Assembly: GCA_964499485.1 (NCBI GenBank)
Contig: CAZCLF010000006.1
Location: 17,041-81,040, forward strand
Source of the DNA: Ga0074130 sp964499485
GTDB lineage: Bacteria > Pseudomonadota > Gammaproteobacteria > Burkholderiales > Rhodocyclaceae
Direction of reading: 5' to 3'
Length of the DNA: 64,000 nucleotides
In this document: positions 6,640-14,940 of the stretch, in pieces
Layout: each line of letters begins with the position of its first letter
How positions within the stretch are numbered: the stretch's first letter is position 1
Notes under the pieces: generated by a model
What the model was told of the DNA's origin: nothing
Seen by the model: only the letters and a program-made list of their open reading frames with translations
Database searches by the model: none
Made by a program: the position numbers and the translations under genes

Positions 6640-7485
6640 TTAGCGTTCTACGTGGCGGAGCGACAGGTCGATGGCGCGTACGTCCTTGGTTAGGCCGCCA
6701 ATCGAGATGCGGTCTACGCCGGTGTCGGCAATGCCGCGCACGGTGTCTAGACGCACGCCGCCGCTGGCTTCTAGCTTGGCGCGGCCGGCGTTGATTTTGA
6801 CGGCTTCGCGCATCTGGTCGAGGCTCATGTTGTCGAGTAGCAGCATCTTGGCGCCGCAGGCGAGGGCTTCTTCAAGCTCGGCCAGAGTTTCGACTTCTAC
6901 CTGAATGAACACGCCGCCGTGCGCGAGCTTTTGGGCTTGTGCATAGGCTGCGCGAATGCCACCCGCAGCGATGATGTGGTTTTCTTTGATGAGGATGCCG
7001 TCATAGAGGCCAATGCGGTGGTTGTAGCCGCCGCCGCAATGAACAGCATATTTCTGCGCCAAGCGCAGACCCGGCAGCGTCTTGCGGGTGTCGACAATGT
7101 GCGCGTTGGTGTGCGAGACAGCGCCGACGAACAGGCGCGTGGTGGTGGCAGTGCCGGACAGGAGCTGTAGAAAATTCAGGGCTGAGCGTTCGGCGGTGAG
7201 CAGGGCGCGGGTGTCGGCCTGAATCTCGCACAGGGTCTGGCCTGCGGTGATGAAGTCACCATCGCCTGCCGACCATTCAATCTTGGCGGTGGGGTCGAGG
7301 CGGCGGAAGCAGGCGTCAAACCAGGCGGTGCCGCAGAGCACGGCATCTTCGCGGGTGATGACAATGCCGCGGGCAGTTTGCGACGGGGTGAGCAGGGCGG
7401 TGAGATCGCCACTGCCAATATCTTCGGCCAAGGCGGCGAGCACGTTGCGCTCGATTTCGGCGCCAAGCTGTATGTTGAAATCCAT
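6640..7485 (-). CDS. nadC: Nicotinate-nucleotide pyrophosphorylase (carboxylating)
   Basis: 281 residues, the usual length. NadC converts quinolinate and PRPP to nicotinate mononucleotide, CO2 and PPi in de novo NAD synthesis in the cytoplasm. Characteristic motifs: DTRKTLPGLRLAQKYAV and GGGYNHRIGLYDGILIKENH (phosphate/quinolinate binding), then VEVETLAELEEAL and LDNMSLDQMREAV, and a late ASGGVRLDTV loop. It stands alone; nadA and nadB are not adjacent. Confidence 0.97.
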   Translation of the reverse strand: MDFNIQLGAEIERNVLAALAEDIGSGDLTALLTPSQTARGIVITREDAVLCGTAWFDACFRRLDPTAKIEWSAGDGDFITAGQTLCEIQADTRALLTAERSALNFLQLLSGTATTTRLFVGAVSHTNAHIVDTRKTLPGLRLAQKYAVHCGGGYNHRIGLYDGILIKENHIIAAGGIRAAYAQAQKLAHGGVFIQVEVETLAELEEALACGAKMLLLDNMSLDQMREAVKINAGRAKLEASGGVRLDTVRGIADTGVDRISIGGLTKDVRAIDLSLRHVER

Positions 7486-7609
7486 GATAAGTTGCCGTTA
7501 TGAGAACGACAGAGATTCTACTCTGTCGCCATAGCGAAGAACGCGAGAACGTTGAGGAACCATGTATGGGCGCTCACTGCCTATGCTTTGGTAACCGGGG
7601 GAAATTAGG

Positions 7610-9100
7610 ATGATGAGCATATTGCAGGTCAGCCTCGGCGTGCTGGCCGTGGTGTTGGTGCTGGGCGGGCTGACATATTTTTATGTGCGCGACATTACTC
7701 AAAAGCAGCACACCATCCTGCGCAACTTCCCGATCATTGGGCATCTGCGCTATTTCTTTGAGCAGCTAGGCGAATACTTCCGTCAGTATTTCTTTCTGGG
7801 CGACCGTGAAGAAATGCCCTTCAACCGGGCCACACGGGGCTGGGTGTATCGCCTTGCTAAGGACGAAGGCGGTACCTTGGGCTTTGGCTCAACCTACAGC
7901 CTGCACGACCCGGGCGCGCTGATTTTTGTGAACGCCGCGTTTGCCGTGCTAGAAGAAGACAAGCTGCCTACGCCACCGTTGATCATTGGCGAGGGCTACT
8001 GCGAGAAGCCCTTCACGGCACGCTCCATCATCAATATCAGCGGCATGAGCTTTGGGGCGATTTCAAAGCCGGCAGTGCAGGCCCTGTCGCGCGGTGCGGC
8101 GGAGGCGGGCTGCTGGCTGGATACGGGCGAGGGTGGCTTGAGCCCTTTCCATCTGGAAGGCGGCTGCGACATCATCATGCAAATTGGCACAGCCAAATAT
8201 GGCGTGCGCGATGAGAACGGCCACCTCTCCATTCCGCGACTGCATGCCTTGGCCGCCTATGAAAACGTGCGCGCTTTCGAAATCAAGATGTCGCAAGGTG
8301 CCAAGCCGGGTAAAGGCGGCATTCTGCCGGGTGGCAAGGTGACTGCGGAAATTGCGGCGGTGCGCGGCATTCCGCTGGGGCAAGATTCCATTTCACCCAA
8401 TCGTCACCGCGAGATCGGTAATGTGGATGAACTGCTCGACATGATCGAGCTGATTCGCCGCGAGACAGGTAAGCCAGTCGGCATTAAGACGGCCATTGGC
8501 GGCTGGGATTTCATGCATCTGCTGTGCGAAGGCATCCAGCGGCGCGGGCTGGGTAGTGCGCCGGACTTCATTGCCGTCGATGGCGGCGAAGGTGGTTCAG
8601 GCGCGGCGCCACAAGGCTTGGCCGATCACATGGGGTTGTCGATTGATGAGGCACTACCCCGTGTGGTCGATGCCTTGATCGAAGCCGGGCTGCGCGAACG
8701 CATCAAGGTGATTGCCGCTGGCAAGCTGGTGACCCCAGCACGTGCCGCGTGGGCCTTGGCCTGCGGCGCGGACTTTATTAATTCAGCACGTGGCTTTATG
8801 TTCTCGCTGGGCTGTATTCAGGCGCTGCGCTGCCACACCAATAGCTGCCCCACAGGCATCACCACGCACAATGCCAAGCTGCAACGCGGCTTGGTAGTGG
8901 AGGAAAAGTATCTGCGCGTGGCGAATTACTGCCGCAACATGAACAAGGAAATCGACATGATTGCCCACTCATGCGGGCTGCGACATGCGCGCGAGTTCAA
9001 CCGGGGGCATGTCCGTATCGTCCAAGGGGATGGCCGCAGTATTGCGCTGAACATGCTCTATCCACCGGGTGGCACGGCGGGCAATTCGAGCGTGCATTGA
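7610..9100 (+). CDS. Membrane-anchored FMN-binding glutamate-synthase-like protein
   Basis: 496 residues. An N-terminal membrane helix (about residues 5-25) precedes a glutamate synthase central/FMN domain (PF01645). Visible: GMSFGAISKPAVQALSRGA, KMSQGAKPGKGGILPG, the FMN-binding VDGGEGGSGAAP and the 3Fe-4S cluster motif with cysteines at about 402, 408 and 413 (CIQALRCHTNSCPTGI). It lacks the N-terminal amidotransferase and the C-terminal beta-helix domain of true GltB, so it is not the biosynthetic glutamate synthase. Related stand-alone proteins are widespread and of uncertain substrate. ATG preceded by GGGGGAAATTAGG. Confidence 0.88.
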   Translation: MMSILQVSLGVLAVVLVLGGLTYFYVRDITQKQHTILRNFPIIGHLRYFFEQLGEYFRQYFFLGDREEMPFNRATRGWVYRLAKDEGGTLGFGSTYSLHDPGALIFVNAAFAVLEEDKLPTPPLIIGEGYCEKPFTARSIINISGMSFGAISKPAVQALSRGAAEAGCWLDTGEGGLSPFHLEGGCDIIMQIGTAKYGVRDENGHLSIPRLHALAAYENVRAFEIKMSQGAKPGKGGILPGGKVTAEIAAVRGIPLGQDSISPNRHREIGNVDELLDMIELIRRETGKPVGIKTAIGGWDFMHLLCEGIQRRGLGSAPDFIAVDGGEGGSGAAPQGLADHMGLSIDEALPRVVDALIEAGLRERIKVIAAGKLVTPARAAWALACGADFINSARGFMFSLGCIQALRCHTNSCPTGITTHNAKLQRGLVVEEKYLRVANYCRNMNKEIDMIAHSCGLRHAREFNRGHVRIVQGDGRSIALNMLYPPGGTAGNSSVH

Positions 9101-9134
9101 ACGCATGTGACTCTGTGTTTGACGACTGCGTGAT

Positions 9135-10022
9135 TTAAAGCGTTTCCACCGGTGGGCGGTGCAAGCGCTCCCGTATCACTACGGCTAGACCGGCAAGCAC
9201 AATCAGCCCAATGCCAATCCACGTCGGCCCATCGGGCAGGTGGTTGAAGATCAGTAGATCAAGCAGGCCTGCCCAGATCATTTGCGCATAAAGAAAGGGC
9301 GCCAGCGTTGAGGCTGGCGTTACGCGGAAAGCGCGGATCAGCAGGAAGTGGCCGGTTCCCCCGAGTACGCCCAGCATGCAGATCATGAAGGTATCAAACA
9401 GCCCCGGCTGAATATCGATCCAGATCCATGGCAGCAGCGCGGTGGTCGTCAGTGCGCCGACCAATGCCGTGAAGAACAGCATGGTGACTGAGCTTTCGTG
9501 CGGTGCCAGCATACGCGTCATGAGCTGATAGACCGTATAGCAAAGCGCGCCAGCACCGGCGAATAACACTCCCAGCAGCGATACCTCACCGCCCGGCCGG
9601 GCGATCAACACCACACCAGCAAGCCCGATGAGCAAGGCAAACGCTTGTAGCCGCCCAACCTTCTCACCCAGCACCGGGCCGGCTAGCAGCCCAACCAGCA
9701 GCGGCGCGAGAAAAGCAATCGCGGTGGCTACGGTGAGCGGCAGCAGGCGGAAGCCGTAGATGGTGAAAGTGGTGATGCCCAGCAGCATAAAGGCGCGGGC
9801 AATCTGCATTGCTGGCTTGGTGGTCTGCCAGAGACGCCGGCCGTGCGAGGGGAATAGCAAGATCAGCATCAACAGGCAATGCACGACGTAACGTGCCCAC
9901 ACCAGCATGGGGGTTGGATACTTCGCGGCCAGCCATTTGGCGGTGGCATCCATCGAGGCAAAGACGAAGACGGCGCAAAGCATCAACACGATGCCGCGCA
10001 GCACATTTTGTGGGGCACTCAT
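9135..10022 (-). CDS. DMT superfamily (EamA) transporter
   Basis: 295 residues with about ten membrane helices arranged as two EamA repeats (residues about 10-140 and 155-285). The first helix contains FVFASMDATAKWLA and the repeats begin with the typical RYVVHCLL and GALCYTVYQLMTR patterns. The family exports or imports amino acids, nucleotides and other metabolites; the substrate is unknown. Only two bases separate it from the nnr gene upstream, so they are co-transcribed. Confidence 0.9.
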   Translation of the reverse strand: MSAPQNVLRGIVLMLCAVFVFASMDATAKWLAAKYPTPMLVWARYVVHCLLMLILLFPSHGRRLWQTTKPAMQIARAFMLLGITTFTIYGFRLLPLTVATAIAFLAPLLVGLLAGPVLGEKVGRLQAFALLIGLAGVVLIARPGGEVSLLGVLFAGAGALCYTVYQLMTRMLAPHESSVTMLFFTALVGALTTTALLPWIWIDIQPGLFDTFMICMLGVLGGTGHFLLIRAFRVTPASTLAPFLYAQMIWAGLLDLLIFNHLPDGPTWIGIGLIVLAGLAVVIRERLHRPPVETL

Positions 10023-10024
10023 GG

Positions 10025-11503
10025 TCAGTGGGCTGCGATCCAGCTGTTCCAGAGGGTACGTGCTGGCACGATCAATTCGCCCGCCGTGAGCCCAATGGGG
10101 CCGGTACCAGCAGCCACCAGCGCATCCGCTGCAGCGCCATGCAGGTGAACGGCAGCGAGGAGCGAGGTAGCGGGATCATGCTGCTGCGCAAGGAATGCAG
10201 TCACAATGCCCAACAGCACATCCCCTGTGCCCGCAGTGCCAAGGGCTGGGTTGCCCGTGGCGTTGATGTACCAATTGCCATCTGGCAACGCCACCACGCT
10301 GCCACTGCCTTTGAGTACAACTACCGCATTGAGTCGCTTTGCCAGTTGCAGTGTGTTGCTGATGCGCTGCGCTTGTACGTCGGGCGTGGTGATGCCCAGC
10401 AGACGAGCGGCTTCAGCGGGATGGGGCGTTAATACCGTTGGTGCTGTGCGGCGGGCAATGTGCTTGACCAGTACGGGATGCGCGGCGATCAAGTTGAGTG
10501 CGTCTGCATCAATCGCCAATGGCACATTCGCGGTGATGGCAAGTTTGAGCGCAGCGAGTGCGGTATCGCTTTGGCCGAGACCGGGGCCGATGCCAATGGC
10601 ACCAATGGCACCGCCAGCGCCGCTCACCTGTTCAATTGCATCAGCAACGCTGCGCAGCATCAGCTCTGGCTGCTGCACATCGACAGCGATTGGGTTGAGC
10701 ATGCCGACATATACGCGGCCGGCGCCGAGATGTAGCGCGGCGCGCGCGGCGAGCAGTGCCGCACCCGCCATGCCAGACGCACCACCGATGATGGCAGCGC
10801 TGCCATTACTGCCTTTGTGGCTGTTGTGCCGGCGCGCTTGCAGGGCGGGCTCAAAATTGGCACTAGAGATGAGATGACCTTCGCCAGCAGCAGCACTACT
10901 GGCATCGATGTCCAACGTCGCGCAATGCACTTCGCCAGCATGGTCGCGGCCTTCGAGTGTGTACAGGCCCGGCTTGGCAGCGATAAAAGTGAGGGTATGC
11001 GTGGCTTGTACGCAGCAGCCCATGACGGCGCCGGTATCGGCATTCAGGCCGCTGGGTGTGTCGAGCGCGAGGATGGGGCAGGACAGGGCGTTGAGCCGGG
11101 CAATCCAGTCGGCATACTGGCCTTCGATGGGGCGCGTCAGGCCAATCCCAAAGAGGCCGTCGATAGCGAGGGCGTAGTTCTTGATCTCAGGCAGTTGATC
11201 GCTGATTACGCCCCCCATGGCGAGCCAGTCATTGCGGGCGGCCTCGGCATCGGGTGGCAACGGCTGTGTGGCTGCGGGGCTGGCAACCATAACGCTGTGG
11301 CCGCGCGCCTTTAGGTGGCGGGCGCAGACATAGGCATCGCCGCCGTTGTTGCCACCGCCCGCCACAATGAGAATGGCGCCGCAGCGATCAAGTACTAATT
11401 CGCCGGCCAGATCAGCTGCTGCCAAGCCGGCGCGCTCCATCAGGGGGCTGCCGTGATGGGCCGCTTCAAGTTGACGAATGGCAGGCGTGCGTAGGAGCAA
11501 CAT
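10025..11503 (-). CDS. nnr: Bifunctional NAD(P)H-hydrate epimerase / dehydratase
   Basis: 492 residues. The N-terminal YjeF_N domain (about 1-210) carries GGGNNGGDAYVCARHLKARGH and GLFGIGLTRPIEG and epimerises damaged R-NAD(P)HX. The C-terminal ribokinase-like domain (about 225-485) has ASGMAGAALLAARAALHLGAG, TPHPAEAARLLG and NPALGTAGTGDVLLG and performs ADP-dependent dehydration of S-NAD(P)HX. It is a cytoplasmic metabolite-repair enzyme. It sits between two transporter genes on the same strand. Confidence 0.95.
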   Translation of the reverse strand: MLLLRTPAIRQLEAAHHGSPLMERAGLAAADLAGELVLDRCGAILIVAGGGNNGGDAYVCARHLKARGHSVMVASPAATQPLPPDAEAARNDWLAMGGVISDQLPEIKNYALAIDGLFGIGLTRPIEGQYADWIARLNALSCPILALDTPSGLNADTGAVMGCCVQATHTLTFIAAKPGLYTLEGRDHAGEVHCATLDIDASSAAAGEGHLISSANFEPALQARRHNSHKGSNGSAAIIGGASGMAGAALLAARAALHLGAGRVYVGMLNPIAVDVQQPELMLRSVADAIEQVSGAGGAIGAIGIGPGLGQSDTALAALKLAITANVPLAIDADALNLIAAHPVLVKHIARRTAPTVLTPHPAEAARLLGITTPDVQAQRISNTLQLAKRLNAVVVLKGSGSVVALPDGNWYINATGNPALGTAGTGDVLLGIVTAFLAQQHDPATSLLAAVHLHGAAADALVAAGTGPIGLTAGELIVPARTLWNSWIAAH

Positions 11504-11513
11504 GGCGATGATC

Positions 11514-12482
11514 TTAACCCGTCAGGGTGAGTAGCAAAGGTACGGTCAGTGCGGCAATGATGGTGGTCAGCACCAGTGCGGACGCCACCGGGCCTTCAAT
11601 CGCTTTGAATTGACGCGACATCAAGTACACATTTACGCCAGTTGAAATCGAGGCCAGTAGCACGACAGTGCGTGTCTCCAGCGTGGGCAGGCCAATGAGT
11701 ACAGCAATCGCCCAGACGGTCAGCGGCTGTATGACCAGCTTGACGAAGGTAATGCCAGCACTGATTTGCCAGCCTTGCTTGATGCCGTATTCAGCCAGCC
11801 CCATGCCCAGCGCGATCAGCGCGAGTGGCATGGTGGCGCTGGAAATCAGATTCAGCGGCTCTTTGATTAGATGCGGCAAGGTCAACCCGGTCATGCCAAA
11901 CGCCACCCCAAGCAAGATGCCGGAGACGAGCGGGTTCTTGAGCACGTTGAGCGTGGTTTTGCCAAAGCCTCTAAGCGAGAGCGAGCCATTGCGTGCCCAT
12001 TCCACAGAAATCGTCACCATGGTCCACAGGGTGAGCGCATTGAATGTGATGACAAGTGCTGCCGAGGGGAGGGCGTCATCGCCCAGTGTTAGCTTTGCCA
12101 GTGGAATGCCGAGCAGCACGTTGTTCGAGAAGATGCCGCCGAGGGCGAAGACCGACTGGCCAACGCCATCCAGACCAAACACCTTCCAGGCAATCAAGCG
12201 GGCGAGGATAAAGGAAATCAGGCAACCGCCGAAATAGGCAATCAGCAGGCGCGCATCGACCGGCGGCAGCTTGGAAAAATCGCTCATCAGATTGAAGAGC
12301 AGGGCGGGCATGGCCACGCTGAACACAAAGCGCGACAGGGCATCCGCCACACTGCTAGGCCAGTCGCCAAACCGCATCAGGCCGTAACCGACCAGCACCA
12401 AGAGGAAGAGCGGGGTGGCGAGGGCAGCGTGATGGGTGAAGGTGTCGAACAAGGCGGTGATCCGGCTGTGATGAGGTGACAT
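11514..12482 (-). CDS. AEC family (auxin efflux carrier-like) transporter
   Basis: 322 residues, ten predicted membrane segments in two halves. Typical AEC features: an early RFVFSVAMPALLFNLM segment, FSNNVLLGIPLA in helix 4 and KNPLVSGILLGVAFGM at the start of the second half. Bacterial members move malonate, malate or other organic acids; this one is unassigned. It is the first gene of a leftward group with nnr and the EamA transporter (10 bases before nnr). Confidence 0.9.
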   Translation of the reverse strand: MSPHHSRITALFDTFTHHAALATPLFLLVLVGYGLMRFGDWPSSVADALSRFVFSVAMPALLFNLMSDFSKLPPVDARLLIAYFGGCLISFILARLIAWKVFGLDGVGQSVFALGGIFSNNVLLGIPLAKLTLGDDALPSAALVITFNALTLWTMVTISVEWARNGSLSLRGFGKTTLNVLKNPLVSGILLGVAFGMTGLTLPHLIKEPLNLISSATMPLALIALGMGLAEYGIKQGWQISAGITFVKLVIQPLTVWAIAVLIGLPTLETRTVVLLASISTGVNVYLMSRQFKAIEGPVASALVLTTIIAALTVPLLLTLTG

Positions 12483-12585
12483 GATACCGCCACACCAAGG
12501 TGCTGATCGGGAAGTCGGCCTGACAGGGCTTTCCCCGTTTATTCCGAGCTACAGCATTGCGCTCAGCCGCGTTAAACTGCCTGCC

Positions 12586-13563
12586 ATGCTGACTTACCTG
12601 ATCCGGCGCTTCCTGTATGCGCTTCCGATATTGATCGGGGTGAATCTACTCACCTTCGTCCTGTTCTTCGTGGTGAATACACCCGATGACATGGCACGTA
12701 TGCAGCTTGGCGCTAAACGCGTAACGCCAGAGGCCATTGAGAAATGGAAGGCCGAGCGCGGCTACGACAAACCCTTGCTGTGGAATGCCCCGGCGCCCGG
12801 CACTGACAAGGTCACGAACACCATCTTCTTTGAGAAGTCGCTATCGATGTTTGCCTTTGAATTTGGGCAGGCCGACGATGGTCGCGACATCCTGAATGAA
12901 ATCCGCAGTCGCATGGGGCCATCACTGGCGATTGCCATTCCGGTGTTTGTCCTTGGCCTGTGGTCAGCTATTTCCTTTGCGTTGTTGCTGGTGTTTTTCC
13001 GTGCCACCTACCTCGACTTTGCTGGGGTAGTGCTCTGCGTAGCGATGATGTCAATTTCCAGTTTGTTCTACATCATTGGCGGGCAATGGCTGATCAGCAA
13101 GGTCTGGCATCTGGTGCCAATCTCTGGTCTGGGCAGCGGCCTAGATGCTGCGCGCTTCTTAGTTCTGCCCGTGGTCATCAGCGTGATTGGTGGCTTGGGT
13201 GGTGCAGCGCGTTGGTACCGCACCATCTTTCTGGAAGAGAGCAACCGCGACTATGTACGCACCGCTCGTGCCAAAGGCTTGTCTGAGTTGGCGGTGTTGT
13301 TCCGCCATGTGCTGAAGAACGCCATGATTCCAATTCTGACGGGCGTGGTGGTGGTGATTCCGTCGCTGTTCCTTGGCAGCCTGCTGATTGAATCCTTCTT
13401 CGGTATTCCTGGGCTGGGCAGCTACACCATTGACGCCATCAACGCGCAGGACTTTGCGGTGGTGCGCGCCATGGTGTTCATTGGGTCGGTGTTGTATATC
13501 GTTGGCCTGTGGCTGACCGATATTTCCTACACCTTGGTGGATCCTCGGATTCGTCTGAGCTAA
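12586..13563 (+). CDS. Oligopeptide-type ABC transporter permease (DppB/YejB class)
   Basis: 325 residues from the ATG at 12586 (MLTYLIRRFLYALPILIGVNLLTF), the standard N-terminus of this permease class. The longer open frame from 12481 has no such conservation and overlaps the divergent AEC gene. A periplasmic loop (about 30-105) precedes the core, and the EAA loop reads DYVRTARAKGLSELAVLFRHVLKNA, the contact site for the ATPase. It ends in DPRIRLS, the conserved C-terminal DPR. Forms an operon with the next two genes. No substrate-binding protein gene is adjacent. Confidence 0.92.
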   Translation: MLTYLIRRFLYALPILIGVNLLTFVLFFVVNTPDDMARMQLGAKRVTPEAIEKWKAERGYDKPLLWNAPAPGTDKVTNTIFFEKSLSMFAFEFGQADDGRDILNEIRSRMGPSLAIAIPVFVLGLWSAISFALLLVFFRATYLDFAGVVLCVAMMSISSLFYIIGGQWLISKVWHLVPISGLGSGLDAARFLVLPVVISVIGGLGGAARWYRTIFLEESNRDYVRTARAKGLSELAVLFRHVLKNAMIPILTGVVVVIPSLFLGSLLIESFFGIPGLGSYTIDAINAQDFAVVRAMVFIGSVLYIVGLWLTDISYTLVDPRIRLS

Positions 13564-13581
13564 GGCCAGGGACACGTACCG

Positions 13582-14940
13582 ATGAAACTCGTTCTTCTCT
13601 GGTCTGATCTGCTGTTCTTCCTGCTGGTGGCGATCTGTATTGGCGGTGCCTGGTGGGCTTATCGTTCGCCACAGCTTGCTGCGTCATGGCGGCAAGTAGG
13701 CGCGAGCCGTTCGGGTGTGGCCGCGGCAACCGTACTGGTGTGCTTTGTGCTGGTGGCGCTGCTGGATTCCGTACATTACCGAGAGCGTCTGCCAGCGCAG
13801 CCCGGTGCCGATGCCGGGGCCACTGTGCAATATGCAGTCGAGGTGCAGTCCGCGCTGGATGCCTTGCTGTCAAAGCAAAAGACGAATACCGAAAAAACCT
13901 ATTCTGCGCCGCTGGCAACACATCTGTTCGCCAAGGAAAGCCGGGCAAATGGGCAGGGCCGTGACTATCCGCGCCTCAAGTTTGGCGGAAGCCATCTGGC
14001 TGATCCGGCACTGAATCAATCGGACGTGCGCGAGCGTGCAATCCTTGGTTTGATGGCCGGGTTGTCGGTGTGGGGCTTGTTAGCATTTGTGATCCGCCGC
14101 TATGCACAGCCACGCGCGTCATGGTTTGCTTGGAATGCGCTGATCTGGACACTGGCCGGCATTATTCTGATTGCGAGTGTTGTGATGGCCTTGATGCCTT
14201 ACTACCATGTGTTCGGCACAGACAAGGTGGGCAACGATGTGCTCTACCTAACCTTGAAGAGCATACGGACCGCACTGATGATCGGCACACTAACTACGTT
14301 GGCCATGCTGCCGGCGGCCTTGCTGCTCGGTATTCTCGCCGGTTACAAGGGGGGCTGGATTGATGATGTGATCCAGTACGTCTACACCGTGCTTAATTCG
14401 ATTCCGGGTGTGCTGCTGATTGCAGCTGCAATCCTCATGATGCAGGTGGTGATTGATTCACACCCTGAGTGGTTTGCCACGGCGGCCGAGCGTGCAGATG
14501 CGCGCTTGTTGTCGCTCTGTCTGATCATGGGCATTACCAGTTGGACGGGCTTGTGCCGGTTGCTCCGCGCTGAAACGCTCAAGTTGCGTGAGCTTGAGTT
14601 TGTTCAAGCTGCACGGGCCTTTGGGGTGTCAGGCTTTAGCATCATGGCGCGCCACATCCTGCCGAATCTGATGCACATCGTGATGATTTCGGTGGTGATG
14701 GATTTCTCAGGCTTGGTGTTGGCCGAGGCGGTGCTGTCTTACGTTGGCATTGGCGTTGATCCGAGCACGATCAGCTTCGGCACCATGATCAATGCGGCAC
14801 GCATGGAGCTGGCACGCGAACCCATGGTGTGGTGGTCGCTGATTTCAGCGTTTTGTTTCATGTTCGTGTTGGTGCTGGCGGCGAATCTGTTTGCCGATGT
14901 GGTGCGCGATGCGTTTGATCCGCGTGGGAGGGCAGCATGA
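13582..14940 (+). CDS. Oligopeptide-type ABC transporter permease (DppC/YejE class), extended
   Basis: 452 residues, longer than the roughly 300 of DppC. After a first pair of helices comes a large extracytoplasmic insertion (about residues 70-150) including YSAPLATHLFAKES and DYPRLKFGGSHL, as in the YejE-like branch of this family. The C-terminal half has the transport core and the EAA loop ELEFVQAARAFGVSGFSIMARHILPNL, then an AFDPRG end. Works with the permease upstream and overlaps the ATPase gene by four bases. Confidence 0.9.
   Translation: MKLVLLWSDLLFFLLVAICIGGAWWAYRSPQLAASWRQVGASRSGVAAATVLVCFVLVALLDSVHYRERLPAQPGADAGATVQYAVEVQSALDALLSKQKTNTEKTYSAPLATHLFAKESRANGQGRDYPRLKFGGSHLADPALNQSDVRERAILGLMAGLSVWGLLAFVIRRYAQPRASWFAWNALIWTLAGIILIASVVMALMPYYHVFGTDKVGNDVLYLTLKSIRTALMIGTLTTLAMLPAALLLGILAGYKGGWIDDVIQYVYTVLNSIPGVLLIAAAILMMQVVIDSHPEWFATAAERADARLLSLCLIMGITSWTGLCRLLRAETLKLRELEFVQAARAFGVSGFSIMARHILPNLMHIVMISVVMDFSGLVLAEAVLSYVGIGVDPSTISFGTMINAARMELAREPMVWWSLISAFCFMFVLVLAANLFADVVRDAFDPRGRAA

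Noticed and set aside
5755..6640. Integron integrase gene or remnant
   Set aside because: No frame shows the tyrosine-recombinase R-H-R-Y motifs; the interval holds terminators, a tiny gene, hairpins and a tRNA only.
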